NCBI GenBank assembly: GCA_016293265.1
Contig: JAEDEN010000003.1
Coordinates: forward strand, 1-51,513
Source of the DNA: Oscillospiraceae bacterium
GTDB taxonomy: Bacteria; Bacillota; Clostridia; Oscillospirales; Oscillospiraceae
DNA length: 51,513 bases
Reading direction: 5' to 3'
A program made the position numbers and the translations under genes. The notes below the pieces were generated by a model. The model was given only the letters and a program-made list of their open reading frames with translations. It searched no databases and was not told the DNA's origin. Below, in pieces: positions 15,949 to 24,750 of this stretch. Every line of letters begins with the position of its first letter. Position 1 is the first letter of the stretch.

Positions 15949-16962
15949 TTATTCCTCCACTTCCTTCATCATGCCGTGGAGCTTCAGCAGCTTCCTGGCA
16001 AGGCTGTCGAAAACCTCCGGCCGCAGGGACTGGGGGCCGTCGCACAGGGCGTGGGCGGGGTCGTTGTGGACCTCGATCTGCAAGCCGTCGCAGCCGGTGG
16101 CCACGGCGCCCAGAGCCAGGGGCTCCACCAGGAAGTTCTTGCCGGTGGCGTGGCTGGGGTCGATGATAATGGGCAGGTGGGTCAGCTTGCGCAGCACGGG
16201 GATGGCAGCCAGGTCCAGGGTGTTGCGGGTATAGGTCTCGAAGGTGCGGATGCCCCGCTCGCAGAGGATCACATTCTCGTTGCCGCCGGCCATCACGTAC
16301 TCGGCGCTCATGAGCCACTCCTCATAGGTGGCGGACATACCCCGCTTGATCATGACCGGCTTATCCTGATGGCCCACGGCCTTCAAAAGGTCGAAATTCT
16401 GCATATTTCTGGCGCCGATCTGGATGACGTCCACATCCTTGAACAGGGGGAGCTGGCTCAGGTCCATCAGCTCTGTCACGATGGGCAGGCCCGTCTCCTC
16501 CCGGGCCACCTTCAGGTATTCAAGGCCAGTGGCGCCCAGGCCCTGGAAGGAGTAGGGGGAGGTACGGGGCTTGAAGGCGCCGCCCCGGAGCATGGTGGCA
16601 CCGCTGGCCTTGACGGCCTTGGCGATGGCCACCACCTGCTCTTCAGACTCCACGGAGCAGGGGCCGGCCATAATGGTCAGCGTGCCGCCGCCGATCTGGG
16701 TATTGCCTACCCGGATAACAGTGTCCTCGGGATGGAACTTGCGGTTGGCATTCTTATAGGGCTCCTGCACCCGTTTGACATCCTCCACGATATCCAGTGC
16801 CGCGATCAGGTCGATGTCCAGCTTGGAGGTGTCGCCCACCAGGCCCAGGATGGTGTTGGCGTGGCCGACACTCTCGTGGATGGTGATGTTTTTCTCCTGG
16901 AGCCACAGCTTCAGGCTCTCCAGTTGGGCTTGGTTGGGATCATGCTTCAAAACGACGATCAT
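15949..16962 (-). CDS. aroF: 3-deoxy-7-phosphoheptulonate (DAHP) synthase, type I-beta
   Basis: The 337-aa enzyme condenses PEP and erythrose-4-phosphate, the first and committing step. Residues 1-70 form a ferredoxin-like regulatory domain of the Thermotoga-type DAHP synthase (VVLKHDPNQAQ..., allosteric Tyr/Phe control in relatives). The catalytic barrel shows MAGPCSVES, LRGGAFKPRTSPYSFQG, IQIGARNMQNF, and IDPSHATG. The start at 16962 is chosen because AAGGAGGA lies 8 nt upstream; an ATG at 16980 overlaps that RBS. First structural gene of the operon, directly downstream of the leader attenuator. Confidence 0.95.
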   Translation of the reverse strand: MIVVLKHDPNQAQLESLKLWLQEKNITIHESVGHANTILGLVGDTSKLDIDLIAALDIVEDVKRVQEPYKNANRKFHPEDTVIRVGNTQIGGGTLTIMAGPCSVESEEQVVAIAKAVKASGATMLRGGAFKPRTSPYSFQGLGATGLEYLKVAREETGLPIVTELMDLSQLPLFKDVDVIQIGARNMQNFDLLKAVGHQDKPVMIKRGMSATYEEWLMSAEYVMAGGNENVILCERGIRTFETYTRNTLDLAAIPVLRKLTHLPIIIDPSHATGKNFLVEPLALGAVATGCDGLQIEVHNDPAHALCDGPQSLRPEVFDSLARKLLKLHGMMKEVEE

Positions 16963-16994
16963 AAAAATTTCCTCCTTCATGTTCTCGCAGATGC

Positions 16995-17024
16995 AAAAAA
17001 CCCGTGGCCGGTTTGGCCACGGGT
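16995..17024 (-). terminator. Attenuator terminator in the aromatic operon leader
   Basis: A 9-bp perfect GC-rich stem cccgtggcc / ggccacggg (17001-17009 with 17015-17023) is followed on the minus strand by six T. It lies between the Tyr/Phe-rich leader peptide and aroF, about 33 nt upstream of the aroF start, so transcription must read through it to reach the structural genes. Confidence 0.85.
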
Positions 17025-17057
17025 CGTCATGTACGGGTGGATTTTGCCCAATCCCAC

Positions 17058-17156
17058 TTACACGCGTGCACTTTCAGCCAAACCGAAATAAGCCTTACCG
17101 TAAAAGTAGGTAAAGCTAAAGTAACGGTATTCGACTGCACGGGCGATCATGGTCAT
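17058..17156 (-). CDS. Tyr/Phe-rich leader peptide of the aromatic operon
   Basis: This 32-codon ORF has an AAAGGAA SD 8 nt before its ATG. Residues 10-24 include five Tyr (10, 12, 17, 19, 23) and four Phe (13, 15, 18, 24), separated by only a few other codons (YRYFSFTYFYG). It is followed by a terminator hairpin and then aroF. In classical attenuation, ribosome stalling at scarce aminoacyl-tRNA prevents the terminator from forming. The codons fit sensing of both Tyr and Phe, the two end products of the operon. The antiterminator pairing was not worked out; a small ggatt/aatcc hairpin (about 17036-17053) lies between stop and terminator. Confidence 0.85.
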   Translation of the reverse strand: MTMIARAVEYRYFSFTYFYGKAYFGLAESARV

Positions 17157-17192
17157 GGTCAGCGTTCCTTTCGGGATTCTTTAGATGTTTAA

Positions 17193-17201
17193 AGCATAAC
17201 A
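17193..17201 (-). promoter_or_regulatory. Extended -10 promoter of the aromatic operon
   Basis: On the minus strand TGTTATGCT is an extended -10 box (TGn plus TATGCT). It lies about 37 nt upstream of the leader-peptide ATG. No convincing -35 box is seen. Confidence 0.45.
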
Positions 17202-17281
17202 CTTTACGTCCTAAATAGGAATTGTGAGTATTGACAAATTAACGGTGCATCTTTAATCCATTTCCGTCTTTTTTGACGGCA

Positions 17282-17830
17282 TTACTGGGCTGTAGGCAGA
17301 CATCCCGCCATCAAAAGGGCGTTGGCTTTGAGGATATAGCGCACATCCCTCCCCAGGTTGGAGGCCTGAGCGGCATAGCTGCGGTGGAGCTGCTCCAAGG
17401 CGGAGACCAGGTCGGCGCGGCGGGTTTCCACACCGGGGATAAAGTCCTCCAGCTCCTGTGCAAAGCGCAGGCGCAGCGCGGCCTCATACCGGTGGTGGGC
17501 CAGCATGGAGTCGTGATAGCCGCTGTTGTGGGGGTAGGTGAAGGCGTCGGCCAGGTAATGGGTGAGCTTGCCCAGGGTATAGTAGTGCCAGAGGGTCCAG
17601 CGCCGGCAGCGCTGAAGCCGCAGGATGCGGGAATAGAGATAGGGATAGGAGTTTTCATAATGGTGGCCCCGGAGAAGCTGTGCCCGGCGGGAGCCCTTCA
17701 GATAGCTCAGGGGGTTGCAGTCCGGCTGAAAGGAGCCGAAGAGAAAGGCCGCCTCATAACGCCTTGCGGAAAAACCCGCCCGGCTTTGCAGCAGCATGGA
17801 CGCCAACAGGCGATGACTACGTTTTTGCAT
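17282..17830 (-). CDS. Zinc-dependent phospholipase C-like protein
   Basis: The 182-aa protein resembles the alpha-helical zinc_dep_PLPC fold: GSFQPDCNPLSYL near the N terminus, then His/Asp-rich GHHYENS, LGKLTHYLADAFTYPHN and LAHHRYEAAL, in the order of the zinc ligands of bacterial phospholipase C. There is no signal peptide, so it is probably cytoplasmic and may not act on external lipid. The start at 17830 has GAGGTG upstream; a longer frame start at 17911 lacks an SD. It ends close to the aromatic leader promoter but reads away from nothing else; monocistronic. Confidence 0.75.
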   Translation of the reverse strand: MQKRSHRLLASMLLQSRAGFSARRYEAAFLFGSFQPDCNPLSYLKGSRRAQLLRGHHYENSYPYLYSRILRLQRCRRWTLWHYYTLGKLTHYLADAFTYPHNSGYHDSMLAHHRYEAALRLRFAQELEDFIPGVETRRADLVSALEQLHRSYAAQASNLGRDVRYILKANALLMAGCLPTAQ

Positions 17831-17930
17831 GGAAACACCTCGGAAAAAGTGTAGCATGGCCTCCGCCCAAAAGCAAGGGGAAATCCCTGGAAGCTTCACC
17901 GGACGGCTCAAAACCTTCCAAATCCCTTTC

Positions 17931-17959
17931 TTGACTTCCGCCGCTCCTGCCTTTATTAT
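17931..17959 (+). promoter_or_regulatory. Sigma-A-type promoter for lrgAB
   Basis: TTGACT (17931-17936), a 17-nt spacer and TATTAT (17954-17959). It lies about 140 nt upstream of the lrgA ATG, leaving a GC-rich 5' leader with possible hairpins between 17980 and 18040. Confidence 0.55.
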
Positions 17960-18100
17960 TACAATAATGTCTGCTCAACCCGCCGGTTCCCGGGGCGGAT
18001 GTTCCACGGTTCCGGGGAAACGGGTCCTTTTCTCCGGCTCCCGCGGTCCCAACTTTCCGCAAAAGCCATTACAACTATTATATATAAAGGTCGTGTTTTC

Positions 18101-18466
18101 ATGAAGGTTCTTTGCCAGTTCGGAATCATTTTCGGCGTGTTCTGGGTAAGCCAGTGCATAGAAACCGTTCTCCCCTTTCCCTTTCCCTCCAGCGTCATCG
18201 GTCTTTTGCTGCTGCTGGGGCTGCTGATGCTACGTGTCATCCGCGTGGAGAGCATCCGGGAGGCGGCGGATTTCCTGCTGGGGAACCTTACCTTCTGCCT
18301 GATCCCGGTGGTCACCAGCTCCATGAACTATGTGGACATCATCCGTGAGAATGCCCTTCCCTTTTTCGCCGTGTGCGTTGTCTCCACCATCGTGACCTAC
18401 GCGGCAGTGGTGTGGGCAGTGCACCTGACCTGCCGTTTGATGAAGAAAGGAGGGGATGAGGCATGA
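18101..18466 (+). CDS. lrgA: LrgA/CidA family holin-like membrane protein
   Basis: The 121-aa integral membrane protein has four predicted helices and the family pattern near the N terminus (FGVFWVSQCIETVLPFPFPSSVIGLLLLL). LrgA/CidA proteins act with LrgB/CidB in murein hydrolase control, and homologous pairs transport pyruvate or glycolate. The start MKVLCQF at 18101 is chosen as the shortest complete member; an upstream ATG at 17999 would add a non-conserved leader. It overlaps lrgB by the 4-nt ATGA. Confidence 0.88.
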   Translation: MKVLCQFGIIFGVFWVSQCIETVLPFPFPSSVIGLLLLLGLLMLRVIRVESIREAADFLLGNLTFCLIPVVTSSMNYVDIIRENALPFFAVCVVSTIVTYAAVVWAVHLTCRLMKKGGDEA

Positions 18467-19152
18467 GCGGCCTGACCCAGACCCCCTTTTTCGGCCTGAC
18501 CTTGAGCATCATCGCCTATTTCATCGGCGTAAAGGCACAAAAGCGCTTCCGCTTTGCCCTTTGCAACTCCATGGTGGTGGCGGTGGCCATCATCATCGCC
18601 GTACTCCTTTTGCTGGACATCCCCTACGAGACCTATTACGAGGGCGGCTATATCATCAACCTCCTGGTGGGCCCTGCCACAGTGTGTGTGGCGGTGAGCA
18701 TTTACGATAAGCTGGCTCTCCTGAAGAAAAACCTGCTGCCGGTGCTGGTGGGATGCCTGGTGGGGGTGGCAGCCTCTGTGGGCAGCATCTGGGTGATGTG
18801 CCGCCTCTTCGGCCTGGACCGGGTCATCACCGCAGCGCTCCTCCCCAAATCTGTCACCATGCCCATCGCCACCGCAGTGGCCCAGTCCCACCAGGGTGCT
18901 GTCTCAATCACCATCGCAGCGGTCATCTTCACAGGCCTGCTGGGCAACCTGGCGGCCCCCCTGCTCATAAAAGTCTTCCGGGTGAAGGACCCCCTGGCGG
19001 TGGGCCTTGGGATCGGCGCCTGCTCCCATGCCATGGGCACCGCCAAGGCCATGGAGCTGGGCAAGACTGAGGGCGCCATGAGCGGCCTTGCCATCGGCCT
19101 TTGCGGCGTCATTACCGCCCTTGCGGCCCTGGGCTTCGGAGCGCTGCTGTAA
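18463..19152 (+). CDS. lrgB: LrgB family membrane protein
   Basis: The 229-aa protein is the LrgB/CidB partner: several hydrophobic helices and the conserved stretch LLPKSVTMPIATAVA (about residues 126-140), then GACSHAMGTAKAMELG near the C terminus. It is translationally coupled to lrgA (ATGA) and ends at a terminator 14 nt later. No LytSR two-component regulator is next to the pair in this window. Pyruvate transport or autolysis control is known for the family; which applies here cannot be told. Confidence 0.9.
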   Translation: MSGLTQTPFFGLTLSIIAYFIGVKAQKRFRFALCNSMVVAVAIIIAVLLLLDIPYETYYEGGYIINLLVGPATVCVAVSIYDKLALLKKNLLPVLVGCLVGVAASVGSIWVMCRLFGLDRVITAALLPKSVTMPIATAVAQSHQGAVSITIAAVIFTGLLGNLAAPLLIKVFRVKDPLAVGLGIGACSHAMGTAKAMELGKTEGAMSGLAIGLCGVITALAALGFGALL

Positions 19153-19166
19153 GGACATTTTTTCAG

Positions 19167-19197
19167 GACACGCTGCATATTTGCGGCGTGTCTCTTT
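19167..19197 (+). terminator. Terminator of lrgAB
   Basis: The stem gacacgctgc / gcggcgtgtc has a 6-nt loop and is followed by tctcttttat. Confidence 0.75.
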
Positions 19198-19266
19198 TAT
19201 TCTTGGCCTTCCGGCCCCCTGTTTTAGGAGAAGCCAGTCTTTTCCTGGCGGACAAAAAAATAGATG

Positions 19267-19295
19267 TTGCACTTCTCGTTAAGATTTGGTTAAAT
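19267..19295 (+). promoter_or_regulatory. Possible promoter for the AGCS symporter gene
   Basis: TTGCAC, 17 nt, TTAAAT. Moderate match to sigma-A consensus, about 150 nt upstream of the ATG at 19443. The 5' leader between has no obvious riboswitch to my eye. Confidence 0.35.
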
Positions 19296-19442
19296 AGATA
19301 TAGTAACATGGCACGATCCATCCGTGCCGCCGGTGTGGGAAGCCGACGACAGACCGTGCTTTCAAAGGAAAGGGGGGACAACGAGAACAGCACAACCTGC
19401 GCTCTCGTAACCGAACGAAAAAAAGAAAAAAGGTGAATTGAC

Positions 19443-20846
19443 ATGACTGATATTCTGGTAAAATTTGACGACATTTTGTACTATCCCGTTCTGATTATCG
19501 TCCTGATCGCAGCGGGCCTGTATTTCTCCTTCCGCACGGGCTTTGTGCAGCTCCGCCTGTTTAGAGAGTCCATCCGGGTGGTGATGGAAAAGCCCAGCAA
19601 AGAGGGCTCCGTCTCCTCCTTCCAGGCCCTGATGGTCTCCACCGCCTCCCGTGTGGGTACCGGCAACATCGTGGGCGTTGCCACCGCCATTTGCCTGGGC
19701 GGCTTCGGCGCCACCTTCTGGATGTGGCTCATCGCCCTCATCGGCGCCGCCTCCGCTTTCGTGGAAAGCACCCTGGCCCAGGTCTACAAGCGCAGAGACG
19801 CCAGCGGCGACAGCTACGGCGGCCCCGCCTATTACATCCAGGACGCCCTGCACAGCCGCGGCCTGGGCATAGCTTTCGCCGTCTTCCTGATCCTTACTTA
19901 CGCCGGCGGCTTCAATATGCTGGCCTCCTTCAACCTGCAGGATACCTTTAAGGTCTACGGCTTCTATACCCCCGGCGTCACCCCCTGGATCATCGGCGGC
20001 GTTGTGGCCCTGGCCGTTGCATACTGCATCATGGGCGGCGGCAAGAAAGTGGTCAAGGTCACCGAGGTCATCGTCCCCGTCATGGGCCTTCTGTATGTGG
20101 CCGTGGCCCTGATCATCATGGTGACCCACCTGAACCTACTGCCCGGCGTCATCGCCCGGATCTTCAAGGATGCCTTTGACTTCCAGGCCATTTTCGGCGG
20201 CGTTGCCGGCTCCTGCATGATTTACGGCATCAAGCGCGGCCTGTACTCCAACGAGGCCGGCGTGGGCTCCGCTCCCAACGCTGCCGCCGCCGCTGACGTT
20301 TCCCACCCCGTCAAGCAGGGCCTGGTGCAGATGCTGTCCGTCTTCATCGACACCCTCCTCATCTGCTCCGCCACCGCCTTCATGTGCATGTGCTCCGGCG
20401 TGGAGCCCACCGCCGAAATCGCCGGCGCCGCTTACGTGCAGCTGTCCATCTCCACCGTGTTCGGCGCCATCGGCCCTGTGTTCATCACCGTGGCCATGGT
20501 CCTCTTCGCCTTCACCACCCTGCTGGGCAACCTGTATTACTGCGACAACTGCCTGACCTTTATCCTGGGCAAGGAGCCCTCCAAGACGTTCATCACCGCC
20601 TTCCGCCTCATCTGCGCCGTCCTGATCTTCCTGGGCGCCGGTATGGAGATGGGCGCCGTGTGGGCCATCGCCGATATCCTGATGGCGTTCATGTGCTTCA
20701 TCAACCTCCCCGCCTGCATTGTCCTCAGCAAGACCGCCATTGCCGCCTGCAAGGACTATGAAAAGCAGAAGAAGGCCGGCAAGAATCCTGTCTTCCACTC
20801 CGCTGACATCGGCCTGGACTCCTCCAAGCTGGACTGCTGGAAGTAA
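19443..20846 (+). CDS. Sodium/alanine symporter family (AGCS) transporter
   Basis: The 467-aa protein has about 11 membrane helices and the AGCS signatures: ALMVSTASRVGTGNIVGVA (residues about 60-78, sodium/substrate site), GGPAYYIQDAL, and NEAGVGSAPNAAAAA in the middle. It imports small neutral amino acids such as alanine or glycine with sodium. Substrate is not fixed by sequence; some relatives take glutamine, which would fit the neighbouring glutamine and asparagine synthetases. AAAAAGGTG lies before the ATG. Confidence 0.92.
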   Translation: MTDILVKFDDILYYPVLIIVLIAAGLYFSFRTGFVQLRLFRESIRVVMEKPSKEGSVSSFQALMVSTASRVGTGNIVGVATAICLGGFGATFWMWLIALIGAASAFVESTLAQVYKRRDASGDSYGGPAYYIQDALHSRGLGIAFAVFLILTYAGGFNMLASFNLQDTFKVYGFYTPGVTPWIIGGVVALAVAYCIMGGGKKVVKVTEVIVPVMGLLYVAVALIIMVTHLNLLPGVIARIFKDAFDFQAIFGGVAGSCMIYGIKRGLYSNEAGVGSAPNAAAAADVSHPVKQGLVQMLSVFIDTLLICSATAFMCMCSGVEPTAEIAGAAYVQLSISTVFGAIGPVFITVAMVLFAFTTLLGNLYYCDNCLTFILGKEPSKTFITAFRLICAVLIFLGAGMEMGAVWAIADILMAFMCFINLPACIVLSKTAIAACKDYEKQKKAGKNPVFHSADIGLDSSKLDCWK

Positions 20847-20894
20847 GCCTTCTTTCCTTCCCGGCACCCGGCCCCTGTATATTCTGACCCTCTG

Positions 20895-20930
20895 AAAAAA
20901 GGGATGCTGCCTGGGCAGCGTCCCTTTTTC
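20895..20930 (+). terminator. Terminator of the symporter gene
   Basis: A long stem aaaagggatgctgcc / ggcagcgtccctttt with one G-U pair and a 2-nt loop, followed by T-rich sequence. Confidence 0.85.
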
Positions 20931-20946
20931 CCTCTTCATTTCCACA

Positions 20947-20986
20947 CAAAAACCGCCCGGACAGGCGTCCGGGCGGTTTGTTTTTT
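20947..20986. terminator. Bidirectional terminator, end of glutamine synthetase gene
   Basis: The stem aaaccgcccgga / tccgggcggttt has a 6-nt loop and T-runs on both strands. It starts 3-10 nt after the minus-strand stop at 20989. Confidence 0.85.
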
Positions 20987-20988
20987 CC

Positions 20989-23076
20989 TTACACGGAGAA
21001 CAGCAGGTCGCTGTAGACGGGGAAGGGCCAGTAGTCGATATCCATGATGCCCTCCAGATAGTCAGCACTCTCCCGGGCCTTGTTCATGTCAGTGATGAGC
21101 ACCTCGTGGCAGAACTCCATGGCGGCTCTGGGCTCGGCGGGAATCCGGCCCAGGTCCTTTTCCATCTTCCCGCACTGGACCAGCAGGGCATCGGCATACT
21201 TGCCCAGCTCCTTGGCGGTGGAGCTTTCATACTTGCAGGAAACGCCCATGGCCTCCATACTGGCAGCCCGGCTGCACAGATCGGCGGTGTAGGCGGAAAC
21301 GGCAGGCAGGATCTGGTGGCGGATCATGCTGGCCATGGTCTTGGCCTCAATGGTGATGACGGTGGCGTAGTTTTCAATATGGATCTCCGCACGGGCGTCA
21401 ATTTCTTCCTTGGTGTAAATGCCGTGCTTGACAAACAGGTTAACATTCTTTTCCGCGTTGTACACGGGCAGGGCATCGGCGGAGGAGGCCAGGTTGGCAA
21501 GGCCACGCTTTTCAGCCTCGGCGATCCAGGCCTCATCATAGCCGTTGCCGTTGAAGATGATACGCTGATGTTCGGTGAAGACCCGCTTGATCAGCTTCTG
21601 GAGGTCGGCCTGGAAATCGGCGGAGCCTTCCAGCTCGTCGGCAAACTGCTCCAATTCCTCTGCCATGATGGTGTTCAGGGCGATGTTGGGGCCGGAGACG
21701 GACTGGGAGGAACCCGGCATACGGAACTCAAACTTGTTGCCGGTGAAGGCCATGGGGCTGGTGCGGTTGCGGTCGGTGTTGTCCTGAGGGATGGCGGGCA
21801 GCACGTCCACGCCCACCTGCAGGTTCTTCTTGCCGGAGTCCTTGAACTCAGTGCCGCTGATGATGGACTCCACCACGCCGGCCAGCTCGTCGCCCAGGAA
21901 GATGGAGAGGACGGCGGGAGGCGCCTCCTGGGCGCCCAGGCGGTGGTCGTTGCCGGGGAAGGCCACGGTGGCTCTCAGGAAGTCCTGATACTCGTCCACA
22001 CCCTTGATGAATGCCGCCAGGAACAACAGGAACTGGGCGTTCTGGCGGGGAGTGGAGCCGGGCTTGAAGAGGTTGCGGCCGGTGTCGGTACCCAGGGACC
22101 AGTTGTCGTGCTTGCCGGAGCCGTTGACGCCGGCAAAGGGCTTTTCATGGAGCAGGCACACCAGGCCGTGGCGGTCAGCCACCTTCTTCATAACCTCCAT
22201 GGCCAACTGGTTCTGGTCGCAGGCGGTGTTGGCGTCGGAGTAGATGGGGGCCATCTCATGCTGGGAGGGGGCCACCTCGTTGTGCTTGGTCTTGGAGAGG
22301 ACGCCCAGCTTCCAAAGCTCTTCGTCCAGCTCCTTCATGTACGCGGCGACACGGGGCTTGATGGCGCCGAAATAGTGGTCATCCAGCTCCTGGCCCCGGG
22401 GGGGCTTGGCGCCGAAGAGGGTTCGGCCCGTCAGGCGCAGGTCCATGCGCTGGTTGTAAAGCTCCTTATCCACCAGGAAGTATTCCTGTTCGGGGCCCAC
22501 CTGGGCGGTGACCCGCTTTGTCTCCGTATCGCCAAACAGGCGCAGGATACGGATGGCCTGGCGGCTGACCTCATCCATGGAGCGCAGCAGGGGGGTCTTC
22601 TTATCCAGGGCGTGGCCGGAATAGGAGCAGAACACGGTGGGGATGCACAGGGAGCCTTCCTTGATGAAGGCGAAGGAGGTGGGGTCCCAGGCGGTGTAGC
22701 CCCGGGCCTCAAAGGTGGCCCGCAGGCCGCCGGAGGGGAAGGAGGACGCGTCAGGCTCGCCCCGCACCAGCTCCTTGCCGGAAAACTCCATCATGATCTT
22801 GCCGCCGCCCACAGGGGCAACGAAGCTGTCATGCTTTTCGGCGGTGACGCCGGTCATAGGCTGGAACCAGTGGGTATAATGAGTGGCGCCTTTTTCCACG
22901 GCCCACTGCTTCATCGCCTCGGCAATCTCATTGGCGGTAGAGAGATCCAGGGAGGTACCGTCGGTGATGCATTTTTTCCATGCGCCATAGCTGGCGGGAG
23001 AGAGGCGCTCTTTCATGGTTTCCTCGTTGAACACCATGCGGCCGAACAATTCGGGGAGCTTTGTTGTTGCAGACAT
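20989..23076 (-). CDS. glnN: Glutamine synthetase, type III
   Basis: The 695-aa enzyme makes glutamine from glutamate, ammonia and ATP. The length (about 700 aa, twice type I) and motifs define GSIII: LFGRMVFNEETMKERL at the N terminus, THWFQPMTG, EKHDSFV, QVGPEQEYF (metal ligands), VAPSQHEMAP, and NGSGKHDNWS (ammonia/glutamate site). AGGAGGAT precedes the ATG. It is monocistronic with its own promoter and terminator; adjacent asnB and the AGCS transporter make a small amide-nitrogen cluster. Confidence 0.95.
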   Translation of the reverse strand: MSATTKLPELFGRMVFNEETMKERLSPASYGAWKKCITDGTSLDLSTANEIAEAMKQWAVEKGATHYTHWFQPMTGVTAEKHDSFVAPVGGGKIMMEFSGKELVRGEPDASSFPSGGLRATFEARGYTAWDPTSFAFIKEGSLCIPTVFCSYSGHALDKKTPLLRSMDEVSRQAIRILRLFGDTETKRVTAQVGPEQEYFLVDKELYNQRMDLRLTGRTLFGAKPPRGQELDDHYFGAIKPRVAAYMKELDEELWKLGVLSKTKHNEVAPSQHEMAPIYSDANTACDQNQLAMEVMKKVADRHGLVCLLHEKPFAGVNGSGKHDNWSLGTDTGRNLFKPGSTPRQNAQFLLFLAAFIKGVDEYQDFLRATVAFPGNDHRLGAQEAPPAVLSIFLGDELAGVVESIISGTEFKDSGKKNLQVGVDVLPAIPQDNTDRNRTSPMAFTGNKFEFRMPGSSQSVSGPNIALNTIMAEELEQFADELEGSADFQADLQKLIKRVFTEHQRIIFNGNGYDEAWIAEAEKRGLANLASSADALPVYNAEKNVNLFVKHGIYTKEEIDARAEIHIENYATVITIEAKTMASMIRHQILPAVSAYTADLCSRAASMEAMGVSCKYESSTAKELGKYADALLVQCGKMEKDLGRIPAEPRAAMEFCHEVLITDMNKARESADYLEGIMDIDYWPFPVYSDLLFSV

Positions 23077-23105
23077 ACAATCATCCTCCTATATTCTTCG
23101 TGATA

Positions 23106-23134
23106 ATCCTATCAGCAAATCCAATGGATTGCAA
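23106..23134 (-). promoter_or_regulatory. Promoter of glutamine synthetase gene
   Basis: On the minus strand TTGCAA, 17-nt spacer, TAGGAT. It lies in the 78-nt gap between asnB and glnN. Confidence 0.5.
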
Positions 23135-23154
23135 GGTATTACTTTGCCAACTTT

Positions 23155-24735
23155 TTACTTGCCGCTTTCACCGTAGTTGGACAAAACGCGGGCAGAGGGA
23201 TCGGAGACATCGCAGCCTTCCCACTCCTTGTTGGGCATCCAGAAGTCCGCGATCATCTTTGCCTGGCCGGGATAATATTTTTCAAAAATCTCCCGGTAAA
23301 GCAGGCTCTCCTTGGTAAAGGGCGTGCAGTAATCGTATTTTTGACGCAGCTTTTCAAAGTCCCCGCCGGAATATTTCTCCTCCGCATAGGCCTTCAGGTC
23401 ATCCACCATGGAATGGCCCACGGCGTCGGAGAAGGCGGCCTTCTGGCGCCAAAGGATGGACTCGGGGAGGAGGTGGTCCTTTTCGAAGGCGTGGCGCAAG
23501 AGGTACTTGCCCATGCCGTAGCTGTTGCGCTTAATGGCGGGGTCCAGGCTCATAACGTAGCGGACCAGCTCCAGGTCGCCGAAGGGAACGCGGCCTTCCA
23601 GGGAGTTGACGGAAATGCAGCGGTCGGCCCGGAGGACATCGTACATATAGAGCTCATCCACCCGCTTCTTGGCCTCCTTCTGGAAGGCCTCGTCACTGGG
23701 GGCAAAGTCGGTGTATTTATAACCGAAGAGCTCGTCGGAGATCTCGCCGGTCATCAGCACCCGCACGTCGGTCTTTTCGTGGATGGCCTTGCAGCAAAGG
23801 TACATACCCATGCTGGCGCGGATGGTGGTGATGTCCCAGGTGCCCAGAAGGGCGATGACCTCTTCCAGGGAATCCAGCACCTCCTGCCGGGTCATGTACA
23901 CCTCGGTATGGTCGGAGCCGATGAAATCGGCCACCTGGCGGGCATACTTGAGGTCGATGGCGTCCTGATCCATGCCGATGGCAAAGGTCCGGATCTTCTT
24001 GCCCAAGATCACGGAGGAGATGGCGCACACCAGGGAGGAATCCAGGCCGCCGGAGAGCAGGAAGCCCAAGGGGGCGTCGGCGTCCAGGCGCTTGTCAACA
24101 CCCTGGATGAGCTTTTCCCGGATTTTGCGGCAGGCAGTCTCCACATCGTCGGTGGAATATTCCGTCACGGTGGTCAGGTCGGCATAGCGGACGAAGCGGC
24201 CGCCGGCGTAATAGTGGCCGGGAGGGAAGGGGCAGACCTCGGCGCACAGCCCCACCAGGTTCTTGGCCTCGCTGGCAAAGACGATGCCGCCGGCGGCGTC
24301 GTAGCCGTAAAAGAGGGGGCGGATGCCGATGGGGTCCCGGGCGGCGATCAGGGAATCGGTCCTGGAATCATAAATGATCAGGGCGAATTCCGCGTCCAGC
24401 TTGGAGAACATCTCCAGTCCGTACTCCCGGTAAAGGGGAAGCAGGATCTCACAGTCGCTTCCGCTCTTAAAGGTATACTTCTTGGAAAGCTCCCGCTTCA
24501 GGGGGCGGAAGCCGTAGATCTCGCCGTTGCAGACCAACATATCCCCATCCAGGGCGAAGGGCTGCATTCCGCTTTCGCTCAGGCCCATGATGGCCAGGCG
24601 GTGGAAGCAGAGGTAGCCGCTGGGGGTCTCTTCGATGCGGCTCATGTCGGGGCCGCGGGAGATGGTGCGGTCAAAGTAAGGCTTGATCTCTTCCTTGGTC
24701 AACGTCTTCTTGGAAAAACCCATGATGGAACACAT
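23155..24735 (-). CDS. asnB: Asparagine synthetase (glutamine-hydrolysing)
   Basis: The 526-aa enzyme amidates aspartate using glutamine and ATP. The class II glutaminase nucleophile Cys2 is present (MCSIMGF). Glutaminase motifs RGPD and VCNGEIYG follow, and the synthetase half has the PP-loop LLSGGLDSSLV (about residue 228). Length is typical. TCGGAGGTG lies upstream of the ATG. It is controlled by the T-box leader at 24751-25037 and a near-perfect promoter. No terminator is visible after the stop, so some read-through into glnN is possible. Confidence 0.95.
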   Translation of the reverse strand: MCSIMGFSKKTLTKEEIKPYFDRTISRGPDMSRIEETPSGYLCFHRLAIMGLSESGMQPFALDGDMLVCNGEIYGFRPLKRELSKKYTFKSGSDCEILLPLYREYGLEMFSKLDAEFALIIYDSRTDSLIAARDPIGIRPLFYGYDAAGGIVFASEAKNLVGLCAEVCPFPPGHYYAGGRFVRYADLTTVTEYSTDDVETACRKIREKLIQGVDKRLDADAPLGFLLSGGLDSSLVCAISSVILGKKIRTFAIGMDQDAIDLKYARQVADFIGSDHTEVYMTRQEVLDSLEEVIALLGTWDITTIRASMGMYLCCKAIHEKTDVRVLMTGEISDELFGYKYTDFAPSDEAFQKEAKKRVDELYMYDVLRADRCISVNSLEGRVPFGDLELVRYVMSLDPAIKRNSYGMGKYLLRHAFEKDHLLPESILWRQKAAFSDAVGHSMVDDLKAYAEEKYSGGDFEKLRQKYDYCTPFTKESLLYREIFEKYYPGQAKMIADFWMPNKEWEGCDVSDPSARVLSNYGESGK

Positions 24736-24750
24736 AAAAGCACCTCCGAA

